64,000 nucleotides of DNA from an uncultured Draconibacterium sp. (lineage in GTDB: Bacteria; Bacteroidota; Bacteroidia; Bacteroidales; Prolixibacteraceae), in the NCBI RefSeq assembly GCF_963675065.1, contig NZ_OY775906.1, positions 784,001-848,000 on the forward strand. The letters are read 5' to 3'. A program made the position numbers and the translations under genes. The notes below the pieces were generated by a model that was not told the DNA's origin, made no database searches, and was given only the letters and a program-made list of their open reading frames with translations. Positions 15,282 to 23,151 of this stretch are shown piece by piece. The stretch's first letter is position 1. The number at the start of each line of letters is the position of its first letter.

Positions 15282-15929
15282 ATGAAAAATATAGCAGTAG
15301 TACTAGCCGGAAACGGCGTTTATGACGGAGCCGAAATTCATGAATCTACTTTAACTTTATTGGCCATTGCACAGCAAGGTGCGGCCTATCAGTGTTTTGC
15401 TCCCGATGTGGATCAGGCGCATGTGGTAAACCATATTTCTGGAGAAGAAATGCCCGAAACCCGTAATGTAATGGTAGAAGCTGCCCGAATCGCTCGCGGT
15501 AACATAAAAGCATTGTCGGAGTATAAAGCTGCCGATTACGATGCAATTATCTTTCCAGGCGGTTTTGGTGCTGCCAAAAACCTTTGCACATTTGCTTTTG
15601 ATGGTCCCGATTGTAAGGTAAATCCTGATGTTGAAAAAGCTATTAAAACTACTGTTAAAGCTGAAAAACCTGTTGGAGCGCTTTGCATATCGCCGGCAAT
15701 AATTGCCAAAGTTTTAGGCGATGTAAAGCTTACCATAGGTCAGGATAAAGGGACTGCCGATGCGCTGGAATCGTTGGGTGCCAAACACGTTGCCACCACA
15801 CATGGCGAAATTGTGGTTGATGAAAAATACAAAGTAATTACAACGCCTTGTTATATGCTCGATGCTACTATCACACAAATTGCTGATGGCGCTTCAAATG
15901 TGGTTGCAAAAATGCTGGAGATGGCGTAA
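15282..15929 (+). CDS. elbB: ElbB-like glyoxalase/DJ-1-PfpI family protein
   Basis: A 215-residue class I glutamine-amidotransferase-like protein of the DJ-1/PfpI superfamily, matching ElbB: VVLAGNGVYDGAEIHESTLT at the N-terminus, DAIIFPGGFGAAKNLCTFAF near residue 90, and the nucleophile-elbow Cys in PVGALCISPAIIAKVLG near 130. E. coli ElbB has weak glyoxalase activity and an unresolved link to isoprenoid synthesis, so the physiological role is uncertain. It has its own -7 box and is followed after 31 nt by a TatD-like gene in the same direction. Confidence 0.88.
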   Translation: MKNIAVVLAGNGVYDGAEIHESTLTLLAIAQQGAAYQCFAPDVDQAHVVNHISGEEMPETRNVMVEAARIARGNIKALSEYKAADYDAIIFPGGFGAAKNLCTFAFDGPDCKVNPDVEKAIKTTVKAEKPVGALCISPAIIAKVLGDVKLTIGQDKGTADALESLGAKHVATTHGEIVVDEKYKVITTPCYMLDATITQIADGASNVVAKMLEMA

Positions 15930-15960
15930 TTGAGAAGAGTTTAGCTAACAAAACTGATTT

Positions 15961-16650
15961 ATGAGTTCAATTCCCTATATCGATATTCACACACATCCGT
16001 TTCATAACGAGATTGAAACGATAACGGTACAAAATATATTTCCGGGCGATGGTTTTGCGGCTTTTAACGGACGAAATTTTTATTCGGTCGGACTGCACCC
16101 GTGGCACCTTGGCAGCAAACAGGAAAACAACGAAGCGCTACAAATGGTAGAGGAAGCACTTGAATTCGACCACGTAATTTTTGTGGGTGAAGCAGGTCTC
16201 GACAAAATTAACGGCGGTGATTTTATCGAGCAACTTAGGGTTTTTGAAGCGCAGGCCGTTATAGCCGAAGAGTATCAATATCCGCTGATCATTCATTGTG
16301 TGAAAGCTTTGAATGAGGTAATTGAGCTTCGCAAAAAACTAAATCCCGTTATGCCCTGGATCATGCATGGATACAACGGTAGTGTTGAAATTACAAAACA
16401 ACTTGTGGATAAAGGATTCCTGTTTTCGTTTGGAAAAAATCTTTTCCGGGAAAATTCAAAAGCAGTAAAATCATTTAAATATCTTCCACTAAATAAAATT
16501 TTCCTGGAAACCGACGAGCTGGATTTAAATGTAGATACTATTTACGAGCAGGCAGCAGCTTTAAAGGAAATGCCGGTTGAGGTGCTAAAAGAGGCCGTTT
16601 GGAAGAACTTCAACCAAATAGAAAATTCGTTGATGCCCGGAAGAATTTAA
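15961..16650 (+). CDS. TatD family metal-dependent hydrolase
   Basis: A 229-residue TIM-barrel hydrolase. Metal ligands expected for TatD are visible: DIHTHPF at residues 8-14, GEAGLDK near 80, PLIIHCVKA near 108, and a late LETDELD near 180. An inserted MHGYNGS segment at about 138 corresponds to the SHCFTG block of E. coli TatD. The protein is somewhat short compared with 255-265-residue TatD nucleases and belongs to a Bacteroidota subgroup. Activity on DNA is plausible by family only. It lies 47 nt before tcdA. Confidence 0.85.
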   Translation: MSSIPYIDIHTHPFHNEIETITVQNIFPGDGFAAFNGRNFYSVGLHPWHLGSKQENNEALQMVEEALEFDHVIFVGEAGLDKINGGDFIEQLRVFEAQAVIAEEYQYPLIIHCVKALNEVIELRKKLNPVMPWIMHGYNGSVEITKQLVDKGFLFSFGKNLFRENSKAVKSFKYLPLNKIFLETDELDLNVDTIYEQAAALKEMPVEVLKEAVWKNFNQIENSLMPGRI

Positions 16651-16697
16651 TTACAATTTTGTTTCTTTGCCGCACGAAAATTTAGTTTTAGAGAGTT

Positions 16698-17411
16698 ATG
16701 CACTGGTTAGAACGAACTGAGTTATTGTTAGGAGAAGAAAAACTGGCCAAACTTAAAACTGCAAACGTACTTGTAGTTGGCTTAGGTGGAGTAGGCGCTT
16801 ATGCAGCAGAACAATTGTGTCGCGCCGGAATTGGGAAGATGACCATTGTTGATGGCGATGTAGTGGAAGAAAGTAACCGCAACCGCCAGTTGCCCGCACT
16901 AATAAGTACCAAAGGGCAAGCAAAAGCCGAAATTCTGGCAAAACGTTTTATGGATATAAATCCGGAGCTGGAATTGACAATTGTAAATGATTACGTCCAG
17001 GACCAGCAAGCCATCGAACTCTTAAAAAGTGCGCCCTTTGATTATGTTGTTGATGCCATCGATACACTTTCGCCCAAAGTATTTCTGGTTTATCATGCAC
17101 TTCAATTAAAACTTCGTATAATCAGTTCGATGGGGGCAGGCGGTAAAATGGATCCGTCGAAAATAGAAATCACCGACATTAAAAAATCACACAATTGCAA
17201 ACTGGCAAAAATGATGCGAAAACGACTTGGTCGTCTTGGGGTGAAAAAGGGCGTAAAAGTGGTTTTCTCTTCCGAGGATATCAATGAAAAGGCCGTACGT
17301 ATAGAGGAAGGCCGGAATAAAAAATCAACTGTAGGTACCATTTCATACATGCCACCGCTGTTTGGAGGCTTTATTGCCAGCGCCGTAATTCGCGATCTGA
17401 TTGAGCAATAA
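16698..17411 (+). CDS. tcdA: tRNA threonylcarbamoyladenosine dehydratase
   Basis: Cyclises t6A37 in tRNA to ct6A using ATP; an E1-like adenylating enzyme. The 237-residue protein starts with WLERTELLLGEEKLAKL, followed by the nucleotide-binding VLVVGLGGVGAYAAEQLCRAG near residue 25, DGDVVEESNRNRQLPAL near 52, FDYVVDAIDTLSPKV near 115 and KKSTVGTISYMPPLFGG near the end. This signature separates TcdA from ThiF and MoeB. TsaD, which makes the t6A substrate, is encoded at the right end of the window. Confidence 0.93.
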   Translation: MHWLERTELLLGEEKLAKLKTANVLVVGLGGVGAYAAEQLCRAGIGKMTIVDGDVVEESNRNRQLPALISTKGQAKAEILAKRFMDINPELELTIVNDYVQDQQAIELLKSAPFDYVVDAIDTLSPKVFLVYHALQLKLRIISSMGAGGKMDPSKIEITDIKKSHNCKLAKMMRKRLGRLGVKKGVKVVFSSEDINEKAVRIEEGRNKKSTVGTISYMPPLFGGFIASAVIRDLIEQ

Positions 17412-17442
17412 TCGTATGTTTAAGAAATATGTTAATTTTAGT

Positions 17443-17471
17443 TTGTTAGTTCGAATAAAGAATTACCTTTG
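17443..17471 (+). promoter_or_regulatory. promoter TTG-N18-TACCTTTG, far upstream of the RRM gene
   Basis: TTG at 17443-17445 and TACCTTTG at 17464-17471. If this is the RRM promoter, the 5' leader is about 220 nt, with predicted stems GTCTGG/CCGGAC, ATAAAC (17532-17537)/GTTTAT (17544-17549) and CACCAG (17618-17623)/CTGGTG (17650-17655). Confidence 0.55.
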
Positions 17472-17696
17472 GGCTGTTAATTTTTAGAAAAGTCTGGCGA
17501 TTAGCATTTTGGTCTTTTTTTATTGATATTAATAAACCGGACAGTTTATCTCTCTTGTGTTTTTCCCGACGTTATTTCGATCGTTAATAAAGTTTATTTT
17601 ATACTGTATTCAAGTAACACCAGGACGTGATGCATTTTGATTGGTTCTTCTGGTGATCAGTAAGATGGATATATTAACTTTAAATTATAGTATAAA

Positions 17697-18020
17697 ATGA
17701 ACATTTACATTGGAAATTTGCCCTTCAACATGGGCGAAGAAGATTTGAGAGAAATTTTTGAAGAGTATGGCGAAGTTGCTTCAGCTAAAATTATCATGGA
17801 TAAATTTACTGGAAGAAGCAAAGGTTTCGGTTTTATTGAAATGGAAGACGATTCGGAAGCTAACAAAGCTATCGAAGAATTGAACAACGCTGAGGTTGCA
17901 GGTCGTAACATCAAAGTTAATGAATCAAAACCTCGCGAAAATAACAACCGCGGCGGCGGCGGTGGTGGTGGTTACAACCGTGGTGGCGGTGGTGGTTACG
18001 GACGTCGTGAACGTTACTAG
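17697..18020 (+). CDS. RRM-type RNA-binding protein with glycine-rich tail
   Basis: A 107-residue protein. Residues 1-78 are one RNA-recognition motif with RNP2 IYIGNL (3-8) and RNP1 KGFGFIEM (42-49). Residues 80-107 are a Gly/Arg/Asn/Tyr tail (GGGGGGGYNRG) ending in RRERY. Single-RRM proteins of this size are common in Bacteroidota and cyanobacteria; some act as global RNA regulators or cold-responsive proteins. The unusually long predicted leader with hairpins fits post-transcriptional control. It is followed by a strong terminator. Confidence 0.93.
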   Translation: MNIYIGNLPFNMGEEDLREIFEEYGEVASAKIIMDKFTGRSKGFGFIEMEDDSEANKAIEELNNAEVAGRNIKVNESKPRENNNRGGGGGGGYNRGGGGGYGRRERY

Positions 18021-18048
18021 GATCAGAAAAAAGTTTTTTGATAATATA

Positions 18049-18087
18049 AAAAAGGGATTCATTAAGTTGAATCCCTTTTTGTTTTTG
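18049..18087 (+). terminator. rho-independent terminator after the RRM gene
   Basis: A 12-bp stem, AAAAAGGGATTC (18049-18060) with GAATCCCTTTTT (18069-18080), an 8-nt loop, then a T-rich run. Confidence 0.85.
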
Positions 18088-18111
18088 TAAGATCGGAATA
18101 CAAACTTTTTC

Positions 18112-18119
18112 TATTTTTG
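18112..18119 (+). promoter_or_regulatory. -7 promoter element, TATTTTTG
   Basis: TAnnTTTG match 26 nt before the aminotransferase ATG. A TTG at 18085-18087 lies 24 nt upstream, slightly beyond the usual spacing. Confidence 0.5.
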
Positions 18120-18145
18120 AAAATCAATTCAACCCGATTTAAATT

Positions 18146-18979
18146 ATGAGTAATATCGTTTATCTGAACGGAGAATATATAGTTGCAGAAGAAGCAAAGA
18201 TCTCGCCAAACGATCGGGGATTTCTTTTTGCCGATGGTGTTTACGAAGTGGCCAAGTATTATAATGGTAAGGCTTTTCGTTTTCAGGATCATTTAGAGCG
18301 CCTGAACCGTAGTTTAAAAGAAATTGGTATTGATTACAATACCGAAAAACTCGAGGTTGTTTTTATGGAGCTTGTTCAGCAAAACGATATGCTTAACAAA
18401 CATGCCGGAATCTACCTGCAAATTTCGCGGGGCACAGCCAAACGTTCTCATCATTTCCCTGATGCTGTTAAGCCAACAGTTTATGCTTATGCTTTTGATC
18501 TGCCATCAGTAAGCGAAAAGCTCGAGAATGGAATTAAAGTAATTACCCATGACGATATTCGCTGGCAACGCTGCGATATTAAATCGGTTTCGCTGCTGCC
18601 CAATACTATGCTTTATAACGAAGCGCACAAAAGCGGGGCAGGAGAGTGTATTCTTATTCGTGACGGAAAGGTTACCGAAGCCACACATTCCAGCGTACTC
18701 TGTGTAAAAAATGGCACCGTAGTAACACGGCCTTTATCAAACTTGATTTTACCCGGCATAACCCGAAAAGTGATTCTGGAATTGTGCGCGGCCAATAATA
18801 TTCCTGTTGAAGAACGCCTCTATACGGAGAAAGAACTTTATGAAATGGACGAAGTTTTTATAGCAGGTACTGGCAGCGAAATTTGCCCGGTCGTGCAAAT
18901 CGAAGACAAATTGGTTGGCAATGGAAAGCCAGGTGAAGTTACACGTTTGTTACAAAAAATGTTTTTTGAATTGACTTAG
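18146..18979 (+). CDS. dat: class IV aminotransferase, D-alanine aminotransferase-like
   Basis: A 277-residue PLP enzyme of fold type IV. Blocks include YLNGEYIVAEEAKISPNDRG at the N-terminus, LQISRGTAKRSHHFP near residue 92 (the DAAT-type loop), the PLP lysine in DIKSVSLLPN near 147, and VFIAGTGSEICPV near 240. The RGTAxRxHxFP pattern favours D-amino acid aminotransferase, which interconverts D-alanine and D-glutamate for peptidoglycan, over branched-chain aminotransferase. Specificity is an inference. It is transcribed alone between a terminator and a convergent aldo/keto reductase gene 1 nt away. Confidence 0.87.
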   Translation: MSNIVYLNGEYIVAEEAKISPNDRGFLFADGVYEVAKYYNGKAFRFQDHLERLNRSLKEIGIDYNTEKLEVVFMELVQQNDMLNKHAGIYLQISRGTAKRSHHFPDAVKPTVYAYAFDLPSVSEKLENGIKVITHDDIRWQRCDIKSVSLLPNTMLYNEAHKSGAGECILIRDGKVTEATHSSVLCVKNGTVVTRPLSNLILPGITRKVILELCAANNIPVEERLYTEKELYEMDEVFIAGTGSEICPVVQIEDKLVGNGKPGEVTRLLQKMFFELT

Positions 18980-18980
18980 A

Positions 18981-19976
18981 TTAAATTTCCAGTTTTAATT
19001 GATTCAGATGAAATGCAATTTGTTGTTGGTCACTTTCGGTGATCAGAACATCCATTGCTTTAATATTTTCCAATACCTGCTTTTCATTTCGGGCACCGGC
19101 CAACACACAGGTTATTCCGGGTTGTAGCAAAGTCCATTTTAAAACCAATTGTGCTAAAGTTGCTTGATTGGCTTCAGCAATCGGTTTTATATTGTCCAGA
19201 AATGCATTGATTCGCGACAAATTAGGCTCCTTAAAAAATGGAGTTGTCGGCCGATGATCGCCTTTGGCGAATTTATAACCGGCAGTAATTTTCCCGGTTA
19301 ACACACCTCTTTGCAGTGGGCTATAAGCAATAATGGCCTTATCATTTGAAATGCAATACGGAACCACTTCATCCTCAACACCGCTATTAACCATACTGTA
19401 CGGAACCTGGTTCGATGAAAGTTTGAAATATTTTTCGGCTTTCTCCATTTCGCTCATCGAATAATTGCTTACACCTCCGGCACGGATTTTTCCCTGATCT
19501 TTCAGAATTTCCAAAGCTTCCATGGTTTCTTCAACCGGAGTGGAACTGTCGGGCCAGTGCTGTTGGTAAAGATCGATATAGTCGGTGCCCAGCCGGCGTA
19601 AACTGTCCTCACATTCTTTTATCACACTTTCTTTGCTGCCTAAACGATACAAGCTTACCTCGTTTCCCTGGTTATCAAAAGTCTTTTCGTAATGTACATG
19701 ACCCGATTTCCGGTTCCACACCAAACCAAACTTTGTTAAAAGTTCAACCTTGCTGCGTTTGCCTTTTATTGCTTTTCCTACAAACTCTTCACTTTGCCCG
19801 AAACCGTATACCGGTGCAGTGTCAATGGTTGTCATGCCGTTAGCAATAGCTGCTTCAATGGCTTTAACCGACTCATTTTCCTCGGCTCCGCCCCAAAACC
19901 ATCCGCCGATGGCCCAGGCGCCAAAAGTAATAGGTGTAATTTTTACGTCTGATGCGGGTAACTGTACTTTATCCAT
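18981..19976 (-). CDS. aldo/keto reductase
   Basis: A 331-residue NADPH-dependent (beta/alpha)8 oxidoreductase. The catalytic Asp is in TIDTAPVYGFGQSEEFVG near residue 55, Lys in ELLTKFGLVW near 84, and His in YIDLYQQHWPDSS near 145. The cofactor-binding C-terminal part has AYSPLQRGVLTGK near 220 and CVLAGARNEKQVLENIKA near 290. It belongs to the AKR11/YghZ-like group. The natural substrate is unknown. No clear promoter box was found in the short spacer to recG. Confidence 0.9.
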   Translation of the reverse strand: MDKVQLPASDVKITPITFGAWAIGGWFWGGAEENESVKAIEAAIANGMTTIDTAPVYGFGQSEEFVGKAIKGKRSKVELLTKFGLVWNRKSGHVHYEKTFDNQGNEVSLYRLGSKESVIKECEDSLRRLGTDYIDLYQQHWPDSSTPVEETMEALEILKDQGKIRAGGVSNYSMSEMEKAEKYFKLSSNQVPYSMVNSGVEDEVVPYCISNDKAIIAYSPLQRGVLTGKITAGYKFAKGDHRPTTPFFKEPNLSRINAFLDNIKPIAEANQATLAQLVLKWTLLQPGITCVLAGARNEKQVLENIKAMDVLITESDQQQIAFHLNQLKLEI

Positions 19977-20025
19977 GATTTTAAATTTTTCGGGTGAAAA
20001 TGTATCGGAAAATTAGGGATAAAAA

Positions 20026-22128
20026 TTAACTTATCGAACTCCAGTCGAAGCTTGTATCTTTTGATGATAACAGATTTTTAAGAAGAAGTTGATTTTGCTC
20101 TTTCTGTAAAAACGGATCGTCATCCAGAATATCGTTGGCAATGTTTCGGGCCTTTTGAAGAATCTCGCCGTCTTTTCCGAGGTTAGCAATTTTCAGGTCG
20201 AAACCAATACCACTTTGCTGTGTGCCTTCCAAATCGCCGGGGCCACGAAGTTTCATATCTACTTCTGCAATTTCAAAACCATCGTTGGTACGTACCATTG
20301 TTTCCAAACGTTTGCGGCTTTCTGTGCTGATTTTATACGAAGACATCAGAATGCAATACGATTGTTCGGCACCACGCCCAACACGGCCGCGCAACTGGTG
20401 CAACTGCGACAACCCAAAACGTTCGGCACTTTCAATTACCATAACCGCAGCATTTGGCACGTCAACACCCACCTCAATTACGGTTGTGGCAACCATAATT
20501 TGCGTTTCGCCACGTTTGAAAGCCTGCATGGCATTTTCTTTAATGTTGGGTTTCATTTTGCCATGCACCATGCTGATTTTATAATCAGGAAAAGCCTCGG
20601 TAATATGCCGGTAACCTTCTTCAAGGTTTTTCAAATCCAATTTTTCCGACTCCGAAATGAGCGGAAAAACGATATAAACCTGTGTGCCTTTATCGATTTG
20701 TTGTTGCAAAAATCGGTTCAGCTGCGCTCTTCTGTTTTCGAAAAAGTGCATGGTTTGGATCGGTTTCCGTCCCGGTGGCAATTCATCGATAATCGACACT
20801 TCCAGATCGCCGTAAACAGTCATGGCCAGTGTTCGTGGTATCGGAGTGGCGGTCATTACCAAAATGTGTGGCGGAATCAGGTCATTCTTTTTCCAGAGTT
20901 TTGCTCGTTGTGCCACCCCAAAACGATGCTGCTCGTCGACAATAACTAATCCAAGTCGTTTAAAACTAACTGTATCTTCAATCAATGCATGCGTACCAAT
21001 AATTAGCTGCATCTCTCCCGATTGCAGTGCGGCATGTAATTCGCGTCGCTGCCTGGCTTTTGTCGAACCGGTTAATAGTCCAACGTTTATTCCCATCCCA
21101 TCAACCATTTTTGAAATAGATTGGTGGTGTTGCTGAGCCAAAATCTCGGTTGGTGCCATTAAACAACTCTGAAATTCGTTGTCCATGGCAAGTAACATCG
21201 TCATTAATGCCACAAGCGTTTTTCCACTTCCCACATCTCCCTGCAGCAAACGGTTCATTTGTGAGGTGCCGTTAACATCGCGTCTGATTTCTTTAATTAC
21301 CTTTTTTTGTGCATTGGTTAAATCAAACGGCAAAAACTTTTCGTAAAACGTATTGAAATTATAGCCAACCTTTTCAAAGTGAAATCCCTTGAATTTTTGA
21401 TTACGATTATGTTTTAAGGCTAGTATTTTCAACTGAATAAAAAACAACTCCTCAAACTTTAAGCGAAAGGTGGCATTTTTAAGTTCAATTGGTTTTTCCG
21501 GTTTGTGAATGGCCGAAAGAGCCTGCTCAAGCGGCATTAATTTTAGCTCGCTGGTGAGGTATTCAGGCAGTGTTTCTCTAATCTTCCCTTTTGCAAGGCC
21601 CAGCAAGGTGAGTTGAAATTTATTAATGGTTTTCGAGGTGAGAAACTGTTTTTTCATTTTCTCGGTGGTGTTGTAATGCCCCTGAAAAAGCCCAATTGGT
21701 TTGAGCTGCATCTCTTGCTCGGTTTCCATCTCTGGGTGCACCACGCTTATGCGGCCGCTAAACAAAGCCGGCTTGCCAAAAACAATATAGGTTTTGTTAA
21801 TACGGAGTTGCTCTTTTTGCCATTTTATACCTCTAAACCACACCAATTCCATAGTACCGGTGCTATCTGAAAAACGGGCAACAAGCCGCTGTTTCCCTCC
21901 GGTGCCAACGGTTTCCATCGAGCGAAGAACACCTTTCACCTGAATGTATGCCATCTCGGTACTAATGTCGGAGATATTATAAAATTTGGTGCGGTCGATG
22001 TATTTGTACGGGTAATAATAAATCAAATCTCTGAAGGTTTTTATTTTCAGTTCTTTGAATAAAATTTCCGCACGTTTTGGCCCCACGCCGGGTAAGAATT
22101 TTATTTCCTGATCGAGAAATTCTGGCAT
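20026..22128 (-). CDS. recG: ATP-dependent DNA helicase RecG
   Basis: Remodels stalled forks and Holliday junctions. The 700-residue protein opens with MPEFLDQEIKFLPGVGPKRA, then an OB-fold wedge domain (about 60-150), Walker A LLQGDVGSGKTLVAL near 290, DEQHRFG box near 390, TATPIPRTLAMT near 420, the motif V/VI region VIEVGVDVPNA and QLHQLRGRVGRG near 560-590, and DGFEIAEVDMKLRGPGDLEGT near 625. The start is the ATG at 22128, not an earlier in-frame ATG at 22188, because the recG promoter lies between them and family members begin near this residue. Confidence 0.95.
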   Translation of the reverse strand: MPEFLDQEIKFLPGVGPKRAEILFKELKIKTFRDLIYYYPYKYIDRTKFYNISDISTEMAYIQVKGVLRSMETVGTGGKQRLVARFSDSTGTMELVWFRGIKWQKEQLRINKTYIVFGKPALFSGRISVVHPEMETEQEMQLKPIGLFQGHYNTTEKMKKQFLTSKTINKFQLTLLGLAKGKIRETLPEYLTSELKLMPLEQALSAIHKPEKPIELKNATFRLKFEELFFIQLKILALKHNRNQKFKGFHFEKVGYNFNTFYEKFLPFDLTNAQKKVIKEIRRDVNGTSQMNRLLQGDVGSGKTLVALMTMLLAMDNEFQSCLMAPTEILAQQHHQSISKMVDGMGINVGLLTGSTKARQRRELHAALQSGEMQLIIGTHALIEDTVSFKRLGLVIVDEQHRFGVAQRAKLWKKNDLIPPHILVMTATPIPRTLAMTVYGDLEVSIIDELPPGRKPIQTMHFFENRRAQLNRFLQQQIDKGTQVYIVFPLISESEKLDLKNLEEGYRHITEAFPDYKISMVHGKMKPNIKENAMQAFKRGETQIMVATTVIEVGVDVPNAAVMVIESAERFGLSQLHQLRGRVGRGAEQSYCILMSSYKISTESRKRLETMVRTNDGFEIAEVDMKLRGPGDLEGTQQSGIGFDLKIANLGKDGEILQKARNIANDILDDDPFLQKEQNQLLLKNLLSSKDTSFDWSSIS

Positions 22129-22132
22129 ACAG

Positions 22133-22163
22133 CAAATATACATATTCACACAAAGTACGGCAA
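22133..22163 (-). promoter_or_regulatory. recG promoter TTG-N20-TATATTTG, ending at the start codon
   Basis: On the minus strand TTG lies at 22163-22161 and TATATTTG at 22140-22133. The -7 box ends 4 nt before the recG ATG (22128), so the transcript probably begins on or next to the start codon. Confidence 0.65.
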
Positions 22164-22314
22164 CAGGGAATAACGTCGAAATATTCAAAAATAATTAACT
22201 GTTGGGTATAGTTTTTGTAATCAAGCGAAAAGTTACTTATGATAATAAATCTTAAAAAATGCTATTTCTGGTCCGAGAACGGTTGGAAAATCATATTTTT
22301 ATAAGCGATTTGTT

Positions 22315-22328
22315 CATTACATGTAATG
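22315..22328. promoter_or_regulatory. 14-bp perfect palindrome, possible operator
   Basis: CATTACATGTAATG is self-complementary over 14 bp and sits 37 nt before the ABC ATPase start, in the size range of a homodimeric regulator site. No regulator gene is adjacent. Confidence 0.4.
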
Positions 22329-22365
22329 CGACAAAAAAAATACTACAAATACATAAAACAAAGCT

Positions 22366-23067
22366 ATGCCAGAAAAAATTATTCATGTTGAAAATATTGT
22401 AAAAACTTATAAAGTTGGAACGCAGGAAGTTCGCGCCCTACGTTCGGTTTCTATTGATATTTACAAAGGCGAATATGTGGCCATTATGGGGGCTTCAGGT
22501 TCGGGGAAATCAACCTTAATGAACATTATTGGCTGTTTAGATACTCCAACCAGCGGAACATACGTATTAAATGGAAAGGATGTGAGCAGCCTGTCGGACG
22601 ACCGTTTAGCCGAGATTAGAAACTCGGAGATCGGTTTTGTTTTCCAGGTATTTAACCTTTTGCCACGTAACTCGGCCCTCGAAAATGTAATGTTGCCATT
22701 GGTTTATGCCGGAAAGCGTAAAGCCGAACGTAAAAAAATGGCTGAAGAAACATTGGTAGACGTAGGTTTGCAAGACCGTATGGAACACAAACCAAATGAA
22801 CTGTCGGGTGGACAACGCCAACGTGTTGCAATTGCAAGGGCATTAGTAAATAAGCCCGCTTTACTTTTGGCCGATGAGCCAACCGGTAACCTCGATTCAA
22901 AAATATCGGAAGAAATAATGAAATTATTTGCCGAAATTCACCGAAAAGGGAACACCCTGGTAATGGTTACCCACGAAGAAGAAATTGCACTGCATGCACA
23001 TCGTGTAATTCGATTAAAAGACGGAGAAGTTGAATCGGATATTATTAATGATAATCCGATTTATTAA
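22366..23067 (+). CDS. ABC transporter ATP-binding protein (LolD/MacB type)
   Basis: A 233-residue ATPase subunit. Walker A GASGSGKST at about 43-51, Q-loop region FVFQVFNLLPRNSALENVML, signature LSGGQRQRVAIARAL near 145, Walker B LLLADEPTGNLD near 166 and H-loop VTHEEE near 205. The VFQxFNLLP and ALENVMLPL wording is typical of MacB/LolD/FtsE-type ATPases that work with mechanotransmission permeases. No permease is encoded nearby, so it must pair with a distant membrane subunit. A palindrome lies upstream, and the gene ends in a hairpin region shared with the adenosyltransferase leader. Confidence 0.9.
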   Translation: MPEKIIHVENIVKTYKVGTQEVRALRSVSIDIYKGEYVAIMGASGSGKSTLMNIIGCLDTPTSGTYVLNGKDVSSLSDDRLAEIRNSEIGFVFQVFNLLPRNSALENVMLPLVYAGKRKAERKKMAEETLVDVGLQDRMEHKPNELSGGQRQRVAIARALVNKPALLLADEPTGNLDSKISEEIMKLFAEIHRKGNTLVMVTHEEEIALHAHRVIRLKDGEVESDIINDNPIY

Positions 23068-23072
23068 CTTTG
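23065..23072 (+). promoter_or_regulatory. -7 promoter element, TAACTTTG, on the ABC gene stop codon
   Basis: TAnnTTTG match whose first three bases are the TAA stop of the ABC ATPase gene. A transcript from here would start near 23079 and carry the 23080-23125 structure. Confidence 0.4.
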
Positions 23073-23079
23073 TAAGGTC

Positions 23080-23125
23080 GTTTACGATATTATATCCCGA
23101 ATGGTAAACATCTCGGGATTTTTTA
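23080..23125 (+). terminator. terminator hairpin overlapping a pseudoknot candidate
   Basis: ATCCCGA (23094-23100) pairs with TCGGGAT (23113-23119) and is followed by a T run, a normal terminator for the ABC gene. GTTTAC (23080-23085) also pairs with GTAAAC (23104-23109), interleaved with the first stem. The two stems could form an H-type pseudoknot or act as alternatives. Confidence 0.55.
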
Positions 23126-23151
23126 TGTTCTTCAGTAACAAAAGAATTAAC

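Noticed and set aside
20155..20949. A 264-codon rightward frame opposite recG
   Set aside because: Antisense shadow of a well-conserved gene; its translation is not protein-like.
23068..23151. B12 riboswitch before the adenosyltransferase gene
   Set aside because: The spacer is too short and lacks the B12-box; the structure present is a compact two-stem element.
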